From Dasypus novemcinctus (lineage: Eukaryota; Chordata; Mammalia; Cingulata; Dasypodidae), in NCBI RefSeq assembly GCF_030445035.2, contig NC_080695.1:51787954-51851953 (forward strand): a stretch of 64,000 nt of DNA. Reading direction: 5' to 3'. The position numbers were made by a program, and so were the translations under genes. Numbering within the stretch: the first letter of the stretch is position 1; each line of letters starts with the position of its first letter. Below the pieces are notes generated by a model. It was not told where the DNA came from. It worked only from the letters and a program-made list of their open reading frames with translations, and did not search any database. This document shows, in pieces, positions 11,701 through 24,712 of the stretch.

Positions 11701-12596
11701 GATGTTTTGCCTTATATTGCTGTAACGTCAGTTGTCCTGTATGTACAGTCACATTTTCTTCCATTTCTTCCCCAGTGTCTTAGTTTTTGTTTTTGTGTTC
11801 AAAGAAGTATTAGGTCACAGTAAAGTCACCTACAGAACACTGGGGACTCCCATATATCCAACATCCTCCTCCTTTTTCCCCTTGCCATATTAATAACCTT
11901 TTTAAATATGGATAGTACATTTGTTACAACTGATGTACAAATACTGAAATATAGCCACTAACCATGGGCAATGCTTTATATTATTTCTACACTCTAGACC
12001 ATACATTAAGTTTATGATGAAATCCAACATGGCCTGTATCCATCATTGCAAGATCATTCAGAACACTTCCATTGCCCCCTAAATACTCCCTCCTCCATCT
12101 ACTCTATTCCTTGTTGCCCCTCCCCTCAGAGACCACCACACTTCGCTCCTTGAATGACAAGATTCACAGTTAACTTGCAACAATTCTGGGGAGAACATAT
12201 TGGCCCTCCCCAGGATGGGATTTCAACTCCTCCTCGCTCATTATGTGGGTTTCCACCTAAAGAAACAATGCACTATGACAAAACACTCACTCACACCTTC
12301 TCTAGATGACTGCCCCAATTGTGCCCTGTCCCGAATGCACCCCCATTCAACTCCCTAAACCAGTAACCCTTCCTTGTCATATTGCTGAGAGGTTTCCCAA
12401 TATTGTAGTTTCAACCACATACCCACAAATCCCCAGTATTCACCTGCTCCTTCTTCCAGCCCTCTCCCCAGTTCCACGGACTGTTCCCAACCCACCCTCT
12501 GCTCCTGTTAAACTTGCACCACCCAAAGCAATAGTATCAATGCACCCGTCAGATCCCTTGACTGCACAACTACTCTCTTCCACCTTATCATAGATT

Positions 12597-15500
12597 TCAC
12601 CTACATGGGCATTGGGTCACAATCTTTTTCTCCATTTCTATTTCCTGTAAACCTATCTTGCAGACTCTAGCTCTCTCAGTCTGTTCAATTTGTTTAATTC
12701 CTATCAGTGAGGTCATGTAATATTCATCCTTCAATGCCTGACTTCCTTTACTCAACATAAGGCCCTCAAGATTCATCCATTTTATCCCATGTGTTAGTAC
12801 TGTATTCCTTTGTACAGCTGAGTAATATTCCATTGTATGTATATACCACATTTTGCTTATCCATTCATCTGTTGACGGGCATATGGGTTGATTCCAACTT
12901 TTGGCAATAGTGAATAATACTGCAATGAACATTGATGTGCATATATCTTTTTGTGTCCTTGCTTTCAATTCTCTTGTTATAGATGCAGCAGTGAAACTGC
13001 TGGATCATATGACAGATCTATAGTTAGGTTTTTGAGGAACCACCAAACTGTTCTCCACCATGGCTGGACCATTCCACATTCCCAACTGCAGTGCATAAGG
13101 GTTCCCATTCCTCCATATACTCTCCAATACTTTTAGTCCTCTGTTTTTTTAATGGCAGACAGTCTAATGGGAGTAAAATGACATCTCATTGTAGTTTTGA
13201 TATGAATTTCCCTAACAGCTAGTGATGTTGAGCATCTTTTTGTATGCTTCATAGCCATTTGTAATTCTTCTTTGGATAAGTGTCTGTTCAAATCACTTGC
13301 CCATTTTTTAAATGGGCTTTTTGTCTTCTTTTTTTCTCCCTTCAAGGTATAGGATTTCTTTATATATGCTAGATATTAGGTTCCTATCAGATACATGGTT
13401 ACAAATATTTTCTTCCAATAGGTAGATTGTCTTTTCACTTTCTTTATCATCAATCTTTTATTTTGTTTTTTTGTCTTTATTTTTTAATGTTACATTAAAA
13501 AAATATGAGGTTGCCATATACCCCCCACCCCCCTCACCCCACTCCCACTCCTCCACCCATAACAACAACCTCCTCCTTCATCATGAGACATTCATTGCAT
13601 TTGATGAATACATCTCTGAGCACCGCTGCACCTCATGGTCAATGGTCTACACCATAGCCCACACTCTGCCACAGTCCACCCAGTGGGTCATGGGAGGACA
13701 TACAATGCCTGGTAACTGTCCCTGCAGCACCACCCAGGACAACTCCAACCCCCGAAAATGCCCCCACATCACATCTCTTCCTCCCACTCCTTACCCCCAG
13801 CAGCCACCATGGCCACTTTCTCCACACCAACGCCATATTTTCTTCAATTACTAATCACAATAGTTCATGAATAGAATATCAGTAAGTCCACTCTAATCCA
13901 TACTCTATTCCTCCTTCCTGTGGACCCTAGAATGGCCGTGTTCACTCCACATCTATGTCACTTTCTTGACAAACTTCTTTGAGGTGCAAACATTTTAAAA
14001 TTTGATGAAGTTTCATGTATTAATTTTTTTCTTTTGCTGTTTGTGTTTTAGGTATGAAGCTCAGGAAAACATTTCCTATTACAAGTTCCTGTGGATGCTT
14101 CCCTACATTATCTTTCAAGGCCTTCATGGTCTTCGCTCTTAATTGATCATTCTTTGACTGGTCTTGAGTTGATTTTTGTGTAAGGCGTGCAATGGTGTTC
14201 CTCTCTCATTCTTTTGGATATAGATATCCAGTTCTCCAAGCACCATTTGTGGAAGAGGCTACCTTCTGCCAGTTGAGTGGGCTTGGTGGCCTTCTCAAAT
14301 ATCAGATGACTCTATATGTAAGGAACTATATCAGAACTCTCAACTCCATTTCATTAGTCAGTATATCTATCCTTGCGCCAAACATGCCATTTTGACCACT
14401 GTAGTTTTGTAGTATCTTTTAAAGTAAGGAGTTTGAGTCCTCCAATTTCATTTTTCTTTTCCAATGTGTCTTTGGCTACTTGGGACCACTTTTTATTCCA
14501 AACAAAATCATGGTTAATTTTTCCAATTTGGTAAAAAATGGTGGATTAATTTTTATTGGGATTGCATTAAATCTGTGGATGAGTTTGGGTAGGATGGACA
14601 CATTTTTGATATTTAGTCTTCCTGTCCATGAACAGGGAATATTCTTCCATTAAGTCTTCTTTGATTTCTTTAAACAGTGTTATGTAGTTTTCTGTGTATA
14701 AGACTTTTACATCTTTAAATTTACTTCTTGGTATTTAATTGTTTCATTTACTGTGGTAAAGGGTATTTTTCTCTTGATTTCCTCCTCAGATTGCTCATTA
14801 TCGGTGTACAGGAATGCTAGTGAATGTGCACATTGATCTTATAACCTGCAACTTTAATGATCTCATTGATAAGTTCTAGAAGCTTTGTTGTAGATTTCTC
14901 TGGGCTTCCTATATATAGGATCATGTCATCTGCAAATAGTGAAGTTTTGACTTCTTCCTTCCCAATGTGGATGACTTTTCTATCTGTTTCTTGCCTCAGT
15001 GCTCAAGCAAGTACCTCTAACACAACATGTTACACAGGAACATTGATAGTGGGCATCCTTGCCTTGTACTTGATCTTAGAGGGAAATATTTTGGGATTTC
15101 CCCATTGTACATGATGTTTGCTGTGGATTTTTCATATATACTTTATCAAGTTGAGGAAGTTTCCTTCTAATACTAGCTTTGGCAGTGTTTTTTTTATCAG
15201 GAAGGGCTGGGGTATTTGGTTGAATGTTTTTCCTGCATCTATAGAGATGATCTTTTGACTTTTAAAATGTGATCTGTTTATGTGGTGTATTACATTGATA
15301 GGTTTTCTTGTGTTGAACCATCCTTGCATAACAGGGCTGAAACCCACTTGATCATGTATTATTCCTTTGATGTGTAGTTGAATATAATTAGCAAGTATTC
15401 TGTTGAGGATTTTAGCAACTAGGATCATTAGAGATATTGGCCTATAATTGGTATTAGGGTAGTATGGGCATCATAGGAGCAGTTAGGAAATGCTCCTTCT

Positions 15501-16760
15501 ACTTCTAGTTTTTGGAAGAGTTTAAGGATTTTTGTTAGTTCTTTTTGGAATGCTTGCTAGAATTGACCTGCATAATTATCTGGTCCTGGGCTCTTTATTT
15601 GGGAGGTTTCTGATGACTAATTCAATCTTGTTACTTGTGATTGTTCTGTTGAGTTCATCCATTTCTTCTTTTATCAAAAAAGACTTCTTGTGTGTGTCTA
15701 GGAATTTGTCTGTTTCTTCTAAATTATTATTCTTGTTGGCATACAATTTTTCAAAATATCCTCTTATAATACACTTTATTTCTATGGGGTCAGTGGTGAT
15801 TTCCCCATCCTCATTTCTTATTTTGTGTATTTGTGTCTTCACTCTTTTCTTCTTTATTAGTCTACCGAAGGATTTGTCCATTTTATTGATCTTTTTGAAT
15901 AATCAGCTTTTAAAAAAATATTTTTTCTAGTTCTTTTTTCCACCTATTTCATTTAGTTCTGCTCTAATCTTTGTTATTTCCTTCTTCCTACTTCCTTTTG
16001 GCTTAGTTTGTTGTTTCTTTTTCTAATTCCTCTGGATGTGTTGTTATGTCTTCAATTTTAGCTCTTCTTTTATGATATATGTGTTTATGGCTATGCATTT
16101 TCAACTCGGTACAGCTTCAGCTGCATCCCATAGGTTTTGATATTTGTGGATGGCATTTTCATTTGTTTCAAGGTAGTTACTGATTTCTTTTGTAATTTCC
16201 TCCTTGATCCACAGCTTGTCTAAGCTTATGTTGTATAACTTCCATATCTTTGTGTCTAATCTGTTCCTCTCCCATTACTGATTTCCAGCTTTATTCCATT
16301 GTGGTCAGAGTAATCACTTAGTATAATTTCAGTATTTCTGAGTTCATTGAGATTTGTTCTGCACCCAAGCATGTGGTCTATCTTGGAGGATGATCCATGT
16401 GCCCTGAAGAATCGATGTATACTGCTATATTTGTGTATAATACTCTGTGTATGTTTATTAGTTCCAGATCCTCAAGGGTGTTATTCAAAATTTTTGCTTT
16501 TTTTGGATTATCTGTCAAGACGTTCTCTCTAATGTTGATAATGGTGTATTCAAGTCCACCATTATAATTGTATAGGCATCTACTTCTGCACTTAGTTTTT
16601 CCAGGATTTGCCTCATGTATTTGAGGTTTCCCTTGTTCAGTGAATTAACCTTTACGATTGTTCTTTTTTCTTGAAAAATTACACCTTTTACTAATATGCA
16701 GTGTCCACCATTCGCTGTTTGCTTGTAAATTTGTTTTCCAGCCATTCATTTTCGGCCTTC
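12597..16760 (-). pseudogene. L1 ORF2 remnant (endonuclease-reverse transcriptase)
   Basis: ORF2 of L1 encodes the endonuclease and reverse transcriptase used for retrotransposition. Fragments appear in order on the minus strand. An endonuclease segment lies at 16745-16515 and contains MVDLNTPLSTLERTS. A linker lies at 15881-15576. A reverse-transcriptase segment lies at 15428-15132, with 'DQVGF', 'VIHHINR' and 'ISIDAGKTF'. The C-terminus is at 12968-12597 and contains 'MEYYSAVQ'. Many stops and frameshifts separate them, and a 513-base insertion lies inside at 13445-13957. It is not functional. Confidence 0.9.
13445..13957 (-). mobile_element. L1 3'-end insertion nested in L1 ORF2, with target duplication
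   Basis: Plus strand begins with a T-rich tail ('ttttgtctttattttttaat'), then the complement of the local L1 3' end, including a C-rich stretch at about 13520-13558. The flanking direct repeat TCACTTTCTT lies at 13435-13444 and 13958-13967. The L1 ORF2 sequence is continuous across it once the insert is set aside. It therefore postdates the host L1. Confidence 0.85.
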
Positions 16761-17177
16761 TTGAATCCCTGGATCTAAAGTGGATTTCTTGTAGACAACA
16801 TATAGATGGGACATTTCCTTATTCATTCTGCCAATTGTGTCTCTTGTCTGAAATGTTGAATCCATTAACAATTACAGTTATTACTGTCACGGAGTTATTT
16901 ACATCAACTATTATTTTGCAGGGGTTATGTCATATGTTGTTTTTAGGTATTTTTTAAAAAATTTTTGCACTCTCCCGCCATTCTCTCTATACCCTGTTTT
17001 TTCCTTTCAACCTGCTGCATTCCCCTCAGTATTTCTCAAAGGGCAGGTTTCTTACTGGCCTACTCTCTTAATTTCTGTTTATCTGTGACTATTTTGAATT
17101 CTCATTTTTGAATGCCAGTTTACTGGATATAGAATTTTTGGATGAAAGTTATTTTCTTTTATCAGCATAACTTTGTA

Positions 17178-17795
17178 CTACCAGTGCCTTCTTGCATCCA
17201 TGGTTTCAGATGAGAGATCAGCACTTAACCTTATTAAGCTTCCCTTGTATGTGATGGTTCTCTTTTCTCCTACTGCTTTCAGTATTTTCTCTTTATCTTG
17301 AGCTCTGGACAGTTTGACAAATATATGCCTTGGAGTAGGCCTGTTGGGATTTATACTGTTTGCGGTATGATGCTCTTCCTGGACATGTACATCCATCTCA
17401 CTAAATAGGGTTGGGAAGTTTTCACCTATTATTTCCTTCTGTCCCCTATCCTTTCTCTTCTCCCTCTAGGATATCTATAATACATGTTTGAGCGTTTCAT
17501 ATTCTTGTTCATATTCCTAAATCCCTGATGGATTTTTCCTATCATTTTATATGTTGTTTTACTATCTTTTTGATTTCAGATGTTCTGTCTTCCACATCAC
17601 TAATTCATTCCTCTGTCTATTCACATCTGCTGTTCTACCTTTCCAATATATTTTTTATTTCTTGGATTGTGCCATTCATCACCATCATATCCACTATCAT
17701 TTTATGTATATTTACAATTTCTTCTATGTTCTCCCACTGTCTTCTTAATATCCTTGAACTCTTCCTTCACTTCATTTAGTTGGTTCTATAAACTG
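17178..17795 (-). pseudogene. L1 ORF1 remnant (RNA-binding protein)
   Basis: L1 ORF1 makes the nucleic-acid chaperone of the L1 particle. The minus-strand frame at 17396-17178 carries the C-terminal part, with 'TPRHIFVKLSRAQDKEKILK' and 'YKGSLIRLSADLS', typical of the ORF1 C-terminal domain. Upstream, 17.46-17.79 kb still shows coiled-coil-like sequence with stops. The N-terminus is missing. Confidence 0.85.
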
Positions 17796-17829
17796 GGTTT
17801 TAATAATATGGCTTTACTAAAAGAAAAAA

Positions 17830-18690
17830 ATGATGAGTCTGGGATCACACATATATTTATGGAAATCAAATTCACTAATATCCTTTTTCATCTTAGAGTT
17901 CCACATTTTGTTTATTGTTATATAATTAACATTCTGGTTTAACATAAATTAAACTTTTTTTTGTAGTTAAACCAAGGATATATTGGTTGGTTGCTGTCAT
18001 TGAATGATGTCATTATGAAAAAATTTTTCATAGAGTAAATGGTTGTGGAAGTTTGTCTACATTTTGTTGCCAGAAGGTAAGATGTCTTCCCATAATACCT
18101 AGGACTGTGAATATTATAGGATAATATACCCCTCTGTAATTATGCTGTTAATTGGAAAAATGCAATTTTACAGATGTGATTAAGATTACTAATCAGATGA
18201 CATTGTGTCACTCAGAAGGGAGATTATGTTAAGGGGAAAGTAGTCAGTGAACTATTTAAAAGTAGAAAATGTACTCCAACTTGTGGCAGAAGAGAAATCA
18301 AAGTAAGTGTGTGAAGTCAACATGTCATTGCTGGTTTGAAGTTACAGGGAGTCAGGGAGCTATGTAAGGAAGAATGAGGCAATTTCTAGGAGTTAGGACA
18401 TGGGGACTTCATATGCAGGCAAGGAACTCTTTTCTGCAATGTAAATGAGCTTCAAAGTAGATTGAAAATTCAGAAAATGTCAACATAATCAGCACACACT
18501 TAAACGCATTACCTAATAGCCCTGTCATTAGAAATACTCTGATTATAAGCAGAGATCTTCTCCATTCACATATTTATTTGTTCAAACTGTCATATGCTGC
18601 CTTCTGCCAGTGACCTCCTTGGGGGTATAAATTGAGAACCTCCCAGGAATTTGGGTTTAGGGATGGGAGGGGATATCCTTAGCTCTTAAT
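17830..18690 (+). mobile_element. Possible MaLR/MLT-type LTR fragment
   Basis: The segment 18080-18330 carries motifs of MLT1/MaLR LTRs ('gcaattttacagatgtgatt', 'aagattactaatcagatgac'). The rest of the interval is unassigned. Boundaries and target duplication are not visible. Confidence 0.35.
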
Positions 18691-19864
18691 GAGTGTCTAC
18701 TTTGACTTCTCAAGGTAAAAGAAGATGGGAGGAGGCTGACAGTGGTGGCGTTTACCCACCCATTTCTGGGTTCCAGCACCACACCAGAGATCTAATTAAG
18801 CAGTTTCTTCATCATCTATATTTAGAAGAAATAAAACAAAAATGCATTAATACATTTTGGAGCTATTCAAATCGAGGCTCAATATAAATGAGACTTTATC
18901 CTGCTCCTGCTCATCCTTTAACATTATATATGTGTGTGGATGGAGAACAGGCGTAAGTGGGGAGACTGGGATTAGAAAAGGAAATATCCCATTGAACTTG
19001 CAAAATCGGTAAATTTGAAGTAGCTTTTATAGTACATGAAATTTTGAGGAGGAATTTGGAGGTGATGGGACCCTGTATTGACACTTAATAATAATACAAT
19101 TTCCAATGATGAGGAATAGTTGCCAGCTGCCCCAAGCATCCTTTCCCAGGCAACCAGATTTGGGGAGAAATGTACTGCTACCCACCTCTCCATGTAGCCT
19201 TGGTGGAATTCTATAGAGGCCCAGCTACTTTCCCTCCTCCACCTTCACATACTTGAGAACAGGAGGGTACTGGAAACTTCCTGGTCTGTGGAGCCTAGGC
19301 ACAGAGCAGGTTGGGAGGTGGTGGTACTCCTGTTCACTGACCTGCCTCAGTGGAAATCTGACCTTTGCTCAATGTCCTGTGTAAGAATGCTAAACTACTT
19401 TTCTCTTCCACCCTCAGAGAGGGAAGACAGCTTAGTGTGAAAGATACAGGTGTATGGCTAAGTGTGGAGTTATCTGGGCTAGGAGGCTGTTGTACATCAT
19501 CAGTCTCGGTTTGAAGTCTGTGTGGAATTGGGGAATGTTCAGTAAAGCAGTATTCCTTATCTTCTTCTGATTCCTAACAAGGGGAGTCCAAAGAAAAGGC
19601 ATAGCAGAAAAAAAGTACCAGCCAAACCTAGAGGTGAAGAAGCACATGATATTTTCACTTTATACAAGGTATCACCAACAATCCACAAGTATTCTCTTTC
19701 CAAAATCTCATTGGGAAGGTACTTTAAATGTAGGTACACAAGATTAGACCTCAGGGTGGGGTCATGTGTCAATGACTATACCCACTCTGAAGGGGGGTCT
19801 GGAACAGGAGCTAGTTTTTGATGTTATCTGGATACAGTGCTTCAGTGTTTCCTTTTTTCCCTCT
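18691..19864. other. Unassigned sequence
   Basis: Short open frames on both strands show no domain. I see no splice-flanked conserved block. Confidence 0.45.
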
Positions 19865-20337
19865 TTTATTCTTAAGGACTTCTTTATTTATTTATTTATC
19901 TATTTATTTATTTTTCTCCTTCCCCTACTATCCATCTCTGCTGTTTTTGCTTTGTTGTCTTCTCTTCTCATTTTCTGTCCTCTAGGATTCACCAGGATTC
20001 GATCTTGGGGACCTCTAATATGGAGATAGGTTCACTGTCAATTGCATCACCTCATGTTCTGGTTTCTGCTGAGCTTTACCTTTGATTCTCCCTTTTTCTC
20101 TTCTGATGTGTCATCATCTTGCTGTGAGACTCACTTGCACAGGGCACTGGCTCATCACACAGGCACTCATGCAGGCAATCATGTGGACACTGGATCACCA
20201 CACGGGCACTCATGAAAGCACTGGCTTGCTATACCAGCACACTTTCCCTTCGTTTTCACTAAGAGGCCCTGGGGATGGAACCCAGGCACTCCCATATGGT
20301 AAGCAGAAGCTCTACACTTGAGTCACATCTGCTTCCC
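19865..20337 (-). mobile_element. tRNA-derived SINE, antisense, long form
   Basis: Plus strand starts with a 'tttatttatttatctattta' tail complement. It ends with the complement of a SINE head: 'ggatggaacccaggcactcc' (B box region), 'catatggtaagcagaagctc' and 'cacatctgcttccc'. It resembles the longer, older armadillo/sloth SINE form. No convincing adjacent target duplication. Confidence 0.75.
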
Positions 20338-21165
20338 AGCTTAGGTGTTTCTTAAGGAGATATTCCTTGATGTATCATGGGCTGGGTGGTGTGGAGCCTA
20401 GCAGTAGGATAGGTGCTACATATGTATTTGGCATGGTTGTCATTTAACTTTGAACTCAACACTGAGGTCTCCCCAAGTAGTAGTACCTTGAGGTATGCAG
20501 TCACCTCTCCACATTATCTTCACAGTGGCTGGCTTGAAAGTTCAGTCAGGTGGCACTGGAGATAATGTTTCCTGTGTGGCCACATAGACACCTTATGAAA
20601 AGTGAAGCATAAATGTAAGACAAGGTTTTGTGTTAACTAAGTAGAACAAAGAAAATGAAGAGGGAGAAAATGATCAGCTGATGAGAAGGAATGTAGGTAC
20701 CCTAATAAACATTGATTCTCTCACTCTCTCGCATACACACACACACACAGCTCAAAGACTCAATTCATTGTGCCTGGCCAATGCTCTGAAGGGCACTTTG
20801 TTGCCATGTCTGTAGATTTCACATGGGATTTGGATTTTGGTTCAAGAAAAATGGGTGCTAATATTAAAATCTCACTTTCTGAGCAAGGAGAATTCTTCCC
20901 TTTCTTCCCTCCCTACTCTGTAAGAATGGCTTAGATCTTCTTGACATTATACTGTTGCCCCCACTGTGATTGGCTTGCTAAAAATTGATCTTTCTAAATT
21001 AGGTAGAACCATTTAAATCTCCCCTGATTCAGCCTCAGGACATCAACCACAGGTGTGTCCCATACTTTGCATAAAGATTACAGTGGTTTGGGATCACTGG
21101 ATTCCTACTCAGCCCCAGGAACTCTAAAGTACAAAATTCACCAGATGGGTCATCTTTGTCCTTAT
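20338..21165. other. Unassigned sequence with a short CA repeat
   Basis: A (CA)n microsatellite of about 16-18 bases lies near 20733-20750. I see no gene. Confidence 0.5.
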
Positions 21166-21440
21166 CTACATTTTCTGGTTGAAGCTTGTACAGGGCCAGA
21201 AAAAGCAACTTCTTGCTTCATTTCCCTGTCTACAACCTCCAGTGCAAGGTTAAATAGCAATAGTTAGAATCTCCATCCTCTTGTTTTCATCTTAGTTTTC
21301 TCCTGCATTGGTATTTGTGGAATTTTGTAGGTGGGATTTATCTGATTTAGGTAGTTCATTTGGTCTGCTTATCTTGAATGGGTGTTGGATTTTGTTAAAT
21401 GCTCTCTCTGTTGATACAATCAGGTTTTTTTTTTACCCTT
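21166..21440 (-). mobile_element. Old L1 ORF2 fragment, antisense
   Basis: Plus strand has complements of L1 reverse-transcriptase-region landmarks: 'agaatctccatcctcttgtt', then 'ggtgttggattttgttaaat' and 'gctctctctgttgataca'. No target duplication visible. Confidence 0.6.
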
Positions 21441-21490
21441 AATTCACTCCAATACTTTTGAAGATGAGGGGTATACAAGACCATTTATAG

Positions 21491-21848
21491 GGAAACAGAC
21501 TTTGGCCCAGTGGTTAGGGCGTCCGTCTACCACATGGGAGGCCCGCGACCCATGTGGAGCTGGCCCATGCACAGTGCTGATGCGCACAAGGAGTGCCGTG
21601 CCACACAGGGGTGTCCCCTGGGTAGGGGAGCCCCACGCGCAAGGAGCGCACCCATAAGGAGAGCCGCCCAGCGGGAAGGAGGGAGCAGCCTGCCGAGGAA
21701 TGGCGCCGCCCACACTTCCTGTGCTGCTGACGACAACAGAAGCGGACAAAGAAACAAGACGCAGCAAAAAGACACAGAAAACAGACAACCGGGGGAGGGA
21801 AGGGGAATTAAATAAAAATTTAAAAAAAAATAAATCTTAAAAAAAAAA
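21491..21848 (+). mobile_element. tRNA-derived SINE lacking its B box
   Basis: Same family as 7.76 and 24.14 kb. A perfect 14-bp duplication AAGACCATTTATAG lies at 21477-21490 and 21849-21862. The head runs from 'ctaccacatgggaggcccgcg' directly into 'acccatgtggagctggcc'. About 22 bases are missing, including the pol III B box (ggttcaaaccc) present in the related copies. Confidence 0.9.
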
Positions 21849-22164
21849 AAGACCATTTATAGTTCTGAGAGTAATAAAAGCATGGACTGGGAGTCCAAAC
21901 ATAATTGCTTCATTTGTTTATGCCTCAACTATCAGTACTTTTTAACTTAGATAGACACATTTGATTCCTTTATTCATTCAGCAGACATTTTAAAGTTCCT
22001 ATATGAAGCTAGGTTTTTTGTGAGATTCAGGAATGTCATAGAAAAGAGGAAAGCAGGCCAAATATAATGTATGGCTTGTTTCTGTATGACCTGAGAGTTA
22101 AAATTGTTATCCAAAATTTAAAGGGTTAAAAAATAAAAGGAAGCATAGTATTTCATGCAGGAAA

Positions 22165-22370
22165 AAACTGTAGGAAACTCAGATTTCAGTGTCTGTATAT
22201 AAAGTTTTATTGGAACATAGCCACACTCATTTATTTATGTATTGTCTATGGTTATTTTTGTGCTAACATGTCAGAGTTTGTAGCTGCAACAAAGACTATG
22301 TGGCCACAAAGCCTAAAATAATTACTGCCTGTCCCTTTACCAAAAATGTTTACCAACCGCTGCTGGTGAT
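22165..22370. mobile_element. hAT-type DNA transposon fragment
   Basis: Contains the widespread placental motif string 'gttttattggaacatagcca', 'tattgtctatggttattttt', 'aaagactatgtggccacaaa' and 'tgtccctttaccaaaaatgt'. I recognise it as an old non-autonomous DNA transposon, probably hAT class, but cannot name the subfamily. Confidence 0.6.
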
Positions 22371-24135
22371 GCTTCAGATGCAGGCTTTATTTTGAAGTAA
22401 CCTCAAGAAGGGGATGACTAAGAGCTATTCAAGACAAAGTAATACAGATGGTACAATAAAAAGTCAATGGCATTATCACTGTGTCCAGGAATGCAATGGA
22501 GTTACAAATGTAGACTACCTAGTACCACATCAAATGAGAGGAGTATTCCCCTGAAGAAGACACTTCTTAAATACAGAGAAAAAACTTCACCATGCAAAGT
22601 AATTCTGTGGCAGACATTTCAATCAGAACAAGTTGGGGAAGCAGGGAATATTATGGAATAAGTGGGTATTCTATCAGAATTAGGAAGAGTTATAAACAAA
22701 CAACCAAAAAGGACATGGCAAAAAGTATGGCAGAAATATGATGATAAATTTGAGAAGCCACATCATGAAAAGCATTTTGCATCCTTGAGCGGGATTCAAT
22801 TTCATTTATTTTTGCCATAGGATCTGAAGTACTCAAATTACATGATCAGGTTTATAGGTTAGAAAATAAGTCTGATGGATGGATTTTTTTTTCAGCAGAG
22901 AAGATTTGAGTGATGAATTTGAAAGCAAATAGAAGTGCTTGAATACTTAACAGGAGGTGAGAAAATGATTATGGTAAGTGTTCTGAAAAATATTCTGTGA
23001 GATAATTAGATGAGATACGGGGGGAATATTGCAAGGTTGCTATAGAGAGATGCAAGTTAGGGAGAAGAATTTTATGGTGGCTGTGATTTGAGCATGCATA
23101 AAGTTATGCATGAGAAAGTAGAGTGGGAGCTGTTCACTCTGAAGAGTGATGGAGTAGTGAGAGAAGGAGATGTACTCTAAATAAGGTAGGACAAAATTGA
23201 ACCAAAGGTGTGTGACCCATAACAACATCATATATTATGAACCACACCAGGCACTCACACTTTGATGAAGGAGGAAATGACAAGTTTATAGCAGGTATTC
23301 TCACAGATGAGGATGATCTATCATGATGGATGAAATGTATTTTTTAGTAATAAAGTGGGTTGTCTTGTAAGAACAAGGAGGTGAATTCATAGTGGGTTTG
23401 ATGAGAGTGAGAATAGAGAGTGTTGGATACTTTAAAGAGAATGTGGCACTGGATGCTTCTCTTAAGGAAAAACTGATGTTAGCATCTTGAGTGAAAATCA
23501 AGTGAAAACACATCGCAACAATATCATGTGTAAAAGCAAAGGAGTAATACAGCTTTAAAAGACTAAAAATTTTGGCATATGCCTTAGTAGGCAAAATAGC
23601 AGAATTCCCAAGGTTTCAAGACAATCTTTGAATCTACATTCTCAACTAGAAGCCAAGTTGCTGGATGGGGGGCAATGCATTTTTTTTTCCTTTGATATTT
23701 TTATTTTGATTGGAGAATGACATGGGGAGAGAAGAGGTTGGAAATATGGATACAAATCATGTTACAAAATGCCTATATTAGAGTGAAGGTTTGAATTTTA
23801 CTTTGAGGATAATGAGGACTCACTGAAGGAATTTAAGAAGGGACTTAACTTGGTGAAACTTGAGATTCAGGAAATTCACTCAATACAGAATTGTGGATGA
23901 CATATGCCTGAAGACAGAGACTAATGCCATGGAGCCCTCTAATGTCCAGTGGGAGTAGATGACTACATTGAATGCGAGTTAAAAAAAAAATCACTAGAAG
24001 TAGAATAGAGAAGAATGGCGAAATGAAGAGATGTGTTGTTTCTGCTAACAAGTGTTCAATAAGAAAGAATACAGAAGTTCAGTATTATAAAATAAAACCA
24101 TTTTATCATGCTGAAATATACCAAGGATCAGAAAT
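22371..24135. other. Unassigned; probably ancient dispersed repeats
   Basis: The stretch 23.7-23.9 kb, with 'gtgaaggtttgaattttact' and 'gaaggaatttaagaagggac', has the feel of an ancient mammalian dispersed repeat. No coding signal. Confidence 0.4.
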
Positions 24136-24143
24136 GCAGAACA

Positions 24144-24475
24144 GGGAAGCAGACTTGGCCCAGTGGATAGGGCGTCCGTCTACCACATGGGAGGTCAGCG
24201 GTTCAAACCCCGGGCGTCCTTGACCCGTGTGGAGCTGGCCCATGAGCAGTGCTGAGGCGCACAAGGAGTGCTGTGCCATGCAGGGGTGTCCCTGCCCACA
24301 TGAAGAGCTGACACAACAAGATGACACAAAAAAAAACACACAGATTCCCGTGACACTGACAACAACAGAAGCAGACAAAGAAGAAGATGCAGCAAACAGA
24401 CACAGAGAACAGACAACTCGGCGGGGAGATAAATAAATAAATAAATGAATAAATAAATAAATCTTAAAAAAAAAA
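24144..24475 (+). mobile_element. tRNA-derived SINE (armadillo DAS type), full length
   Basis: Head with A box (tggcccagtggataggg) and B box (ggttcaaaccc), a body with an internal A-run, and a long (aaat)n tail. Flanks are gcagaaca at 24136-24143 and gcagagca at 24476-24483, a likely target duplication with one mismatch. Confidence 0.9.
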
Positions 24476-24624
24476 GCAGAGCAGACATAGGAGGGATGGC
24501 TTTTTCATATCCAGAAAGTATGGTATATCTCAAATGACTAAGGGCTGGAATAACTTAAGTTAGATCACCACTTCCATGTTCGAAATCTACCACACATGGG
24601 AAAGTAAGTGCCTACATACTTTTC

Positions 24625-24712
24625 CTAAATGAAGTGCTGGGGATTGATTTCAGGATCTCGTACATGGGATGCTGGAGCTCAAATCCCTGAGCTACACCCA
24701 CTCTCAGTATAA
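24625..24712 (-). mobile_element. SINE head fragment, antisense
   Basis: Complement of a tRNA-like head: 'ggggattgatttcaggatct', 'cgtacatgggatgctggagc', then 'tgagctacacccactc'. An older SINE or a tRNA-derived piece, with no body attached. Confidence 0.5.

Larger units (their letters stand above)
11701..17800 (-). mobile_element. Long 5'-truncated L1, antisense
   Basis: One L1 read in reverse: 3' UTR at about 11.70-12.60 kb, ORF2 from about 16.76 down to 12.60 kb, and the ORF1 part at about 17.80-17.18 kb. The high-coordinate end stops inside the ORF1 coiled-coil region, so the element is 5'-truncated. All reading frames are broken. A later L1 3' fragment interrupts it at 13445-13957. Confidence 0.9.

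Noticed and set aside
12306-12593. 95-codon plus-strand open frame rich in Pro and Leu
   Set aside because: It is the complement of the L1 3' UTR and carries no independent coding evidence.
24144-24215. tRNA gene suggested by A and B boxes
   Set aside because: These boxes are the head of a SINE with target duplications and an A-rich tail, repeated across the window. The cloverleaf pairing expected of a working tRNA is not convincing.
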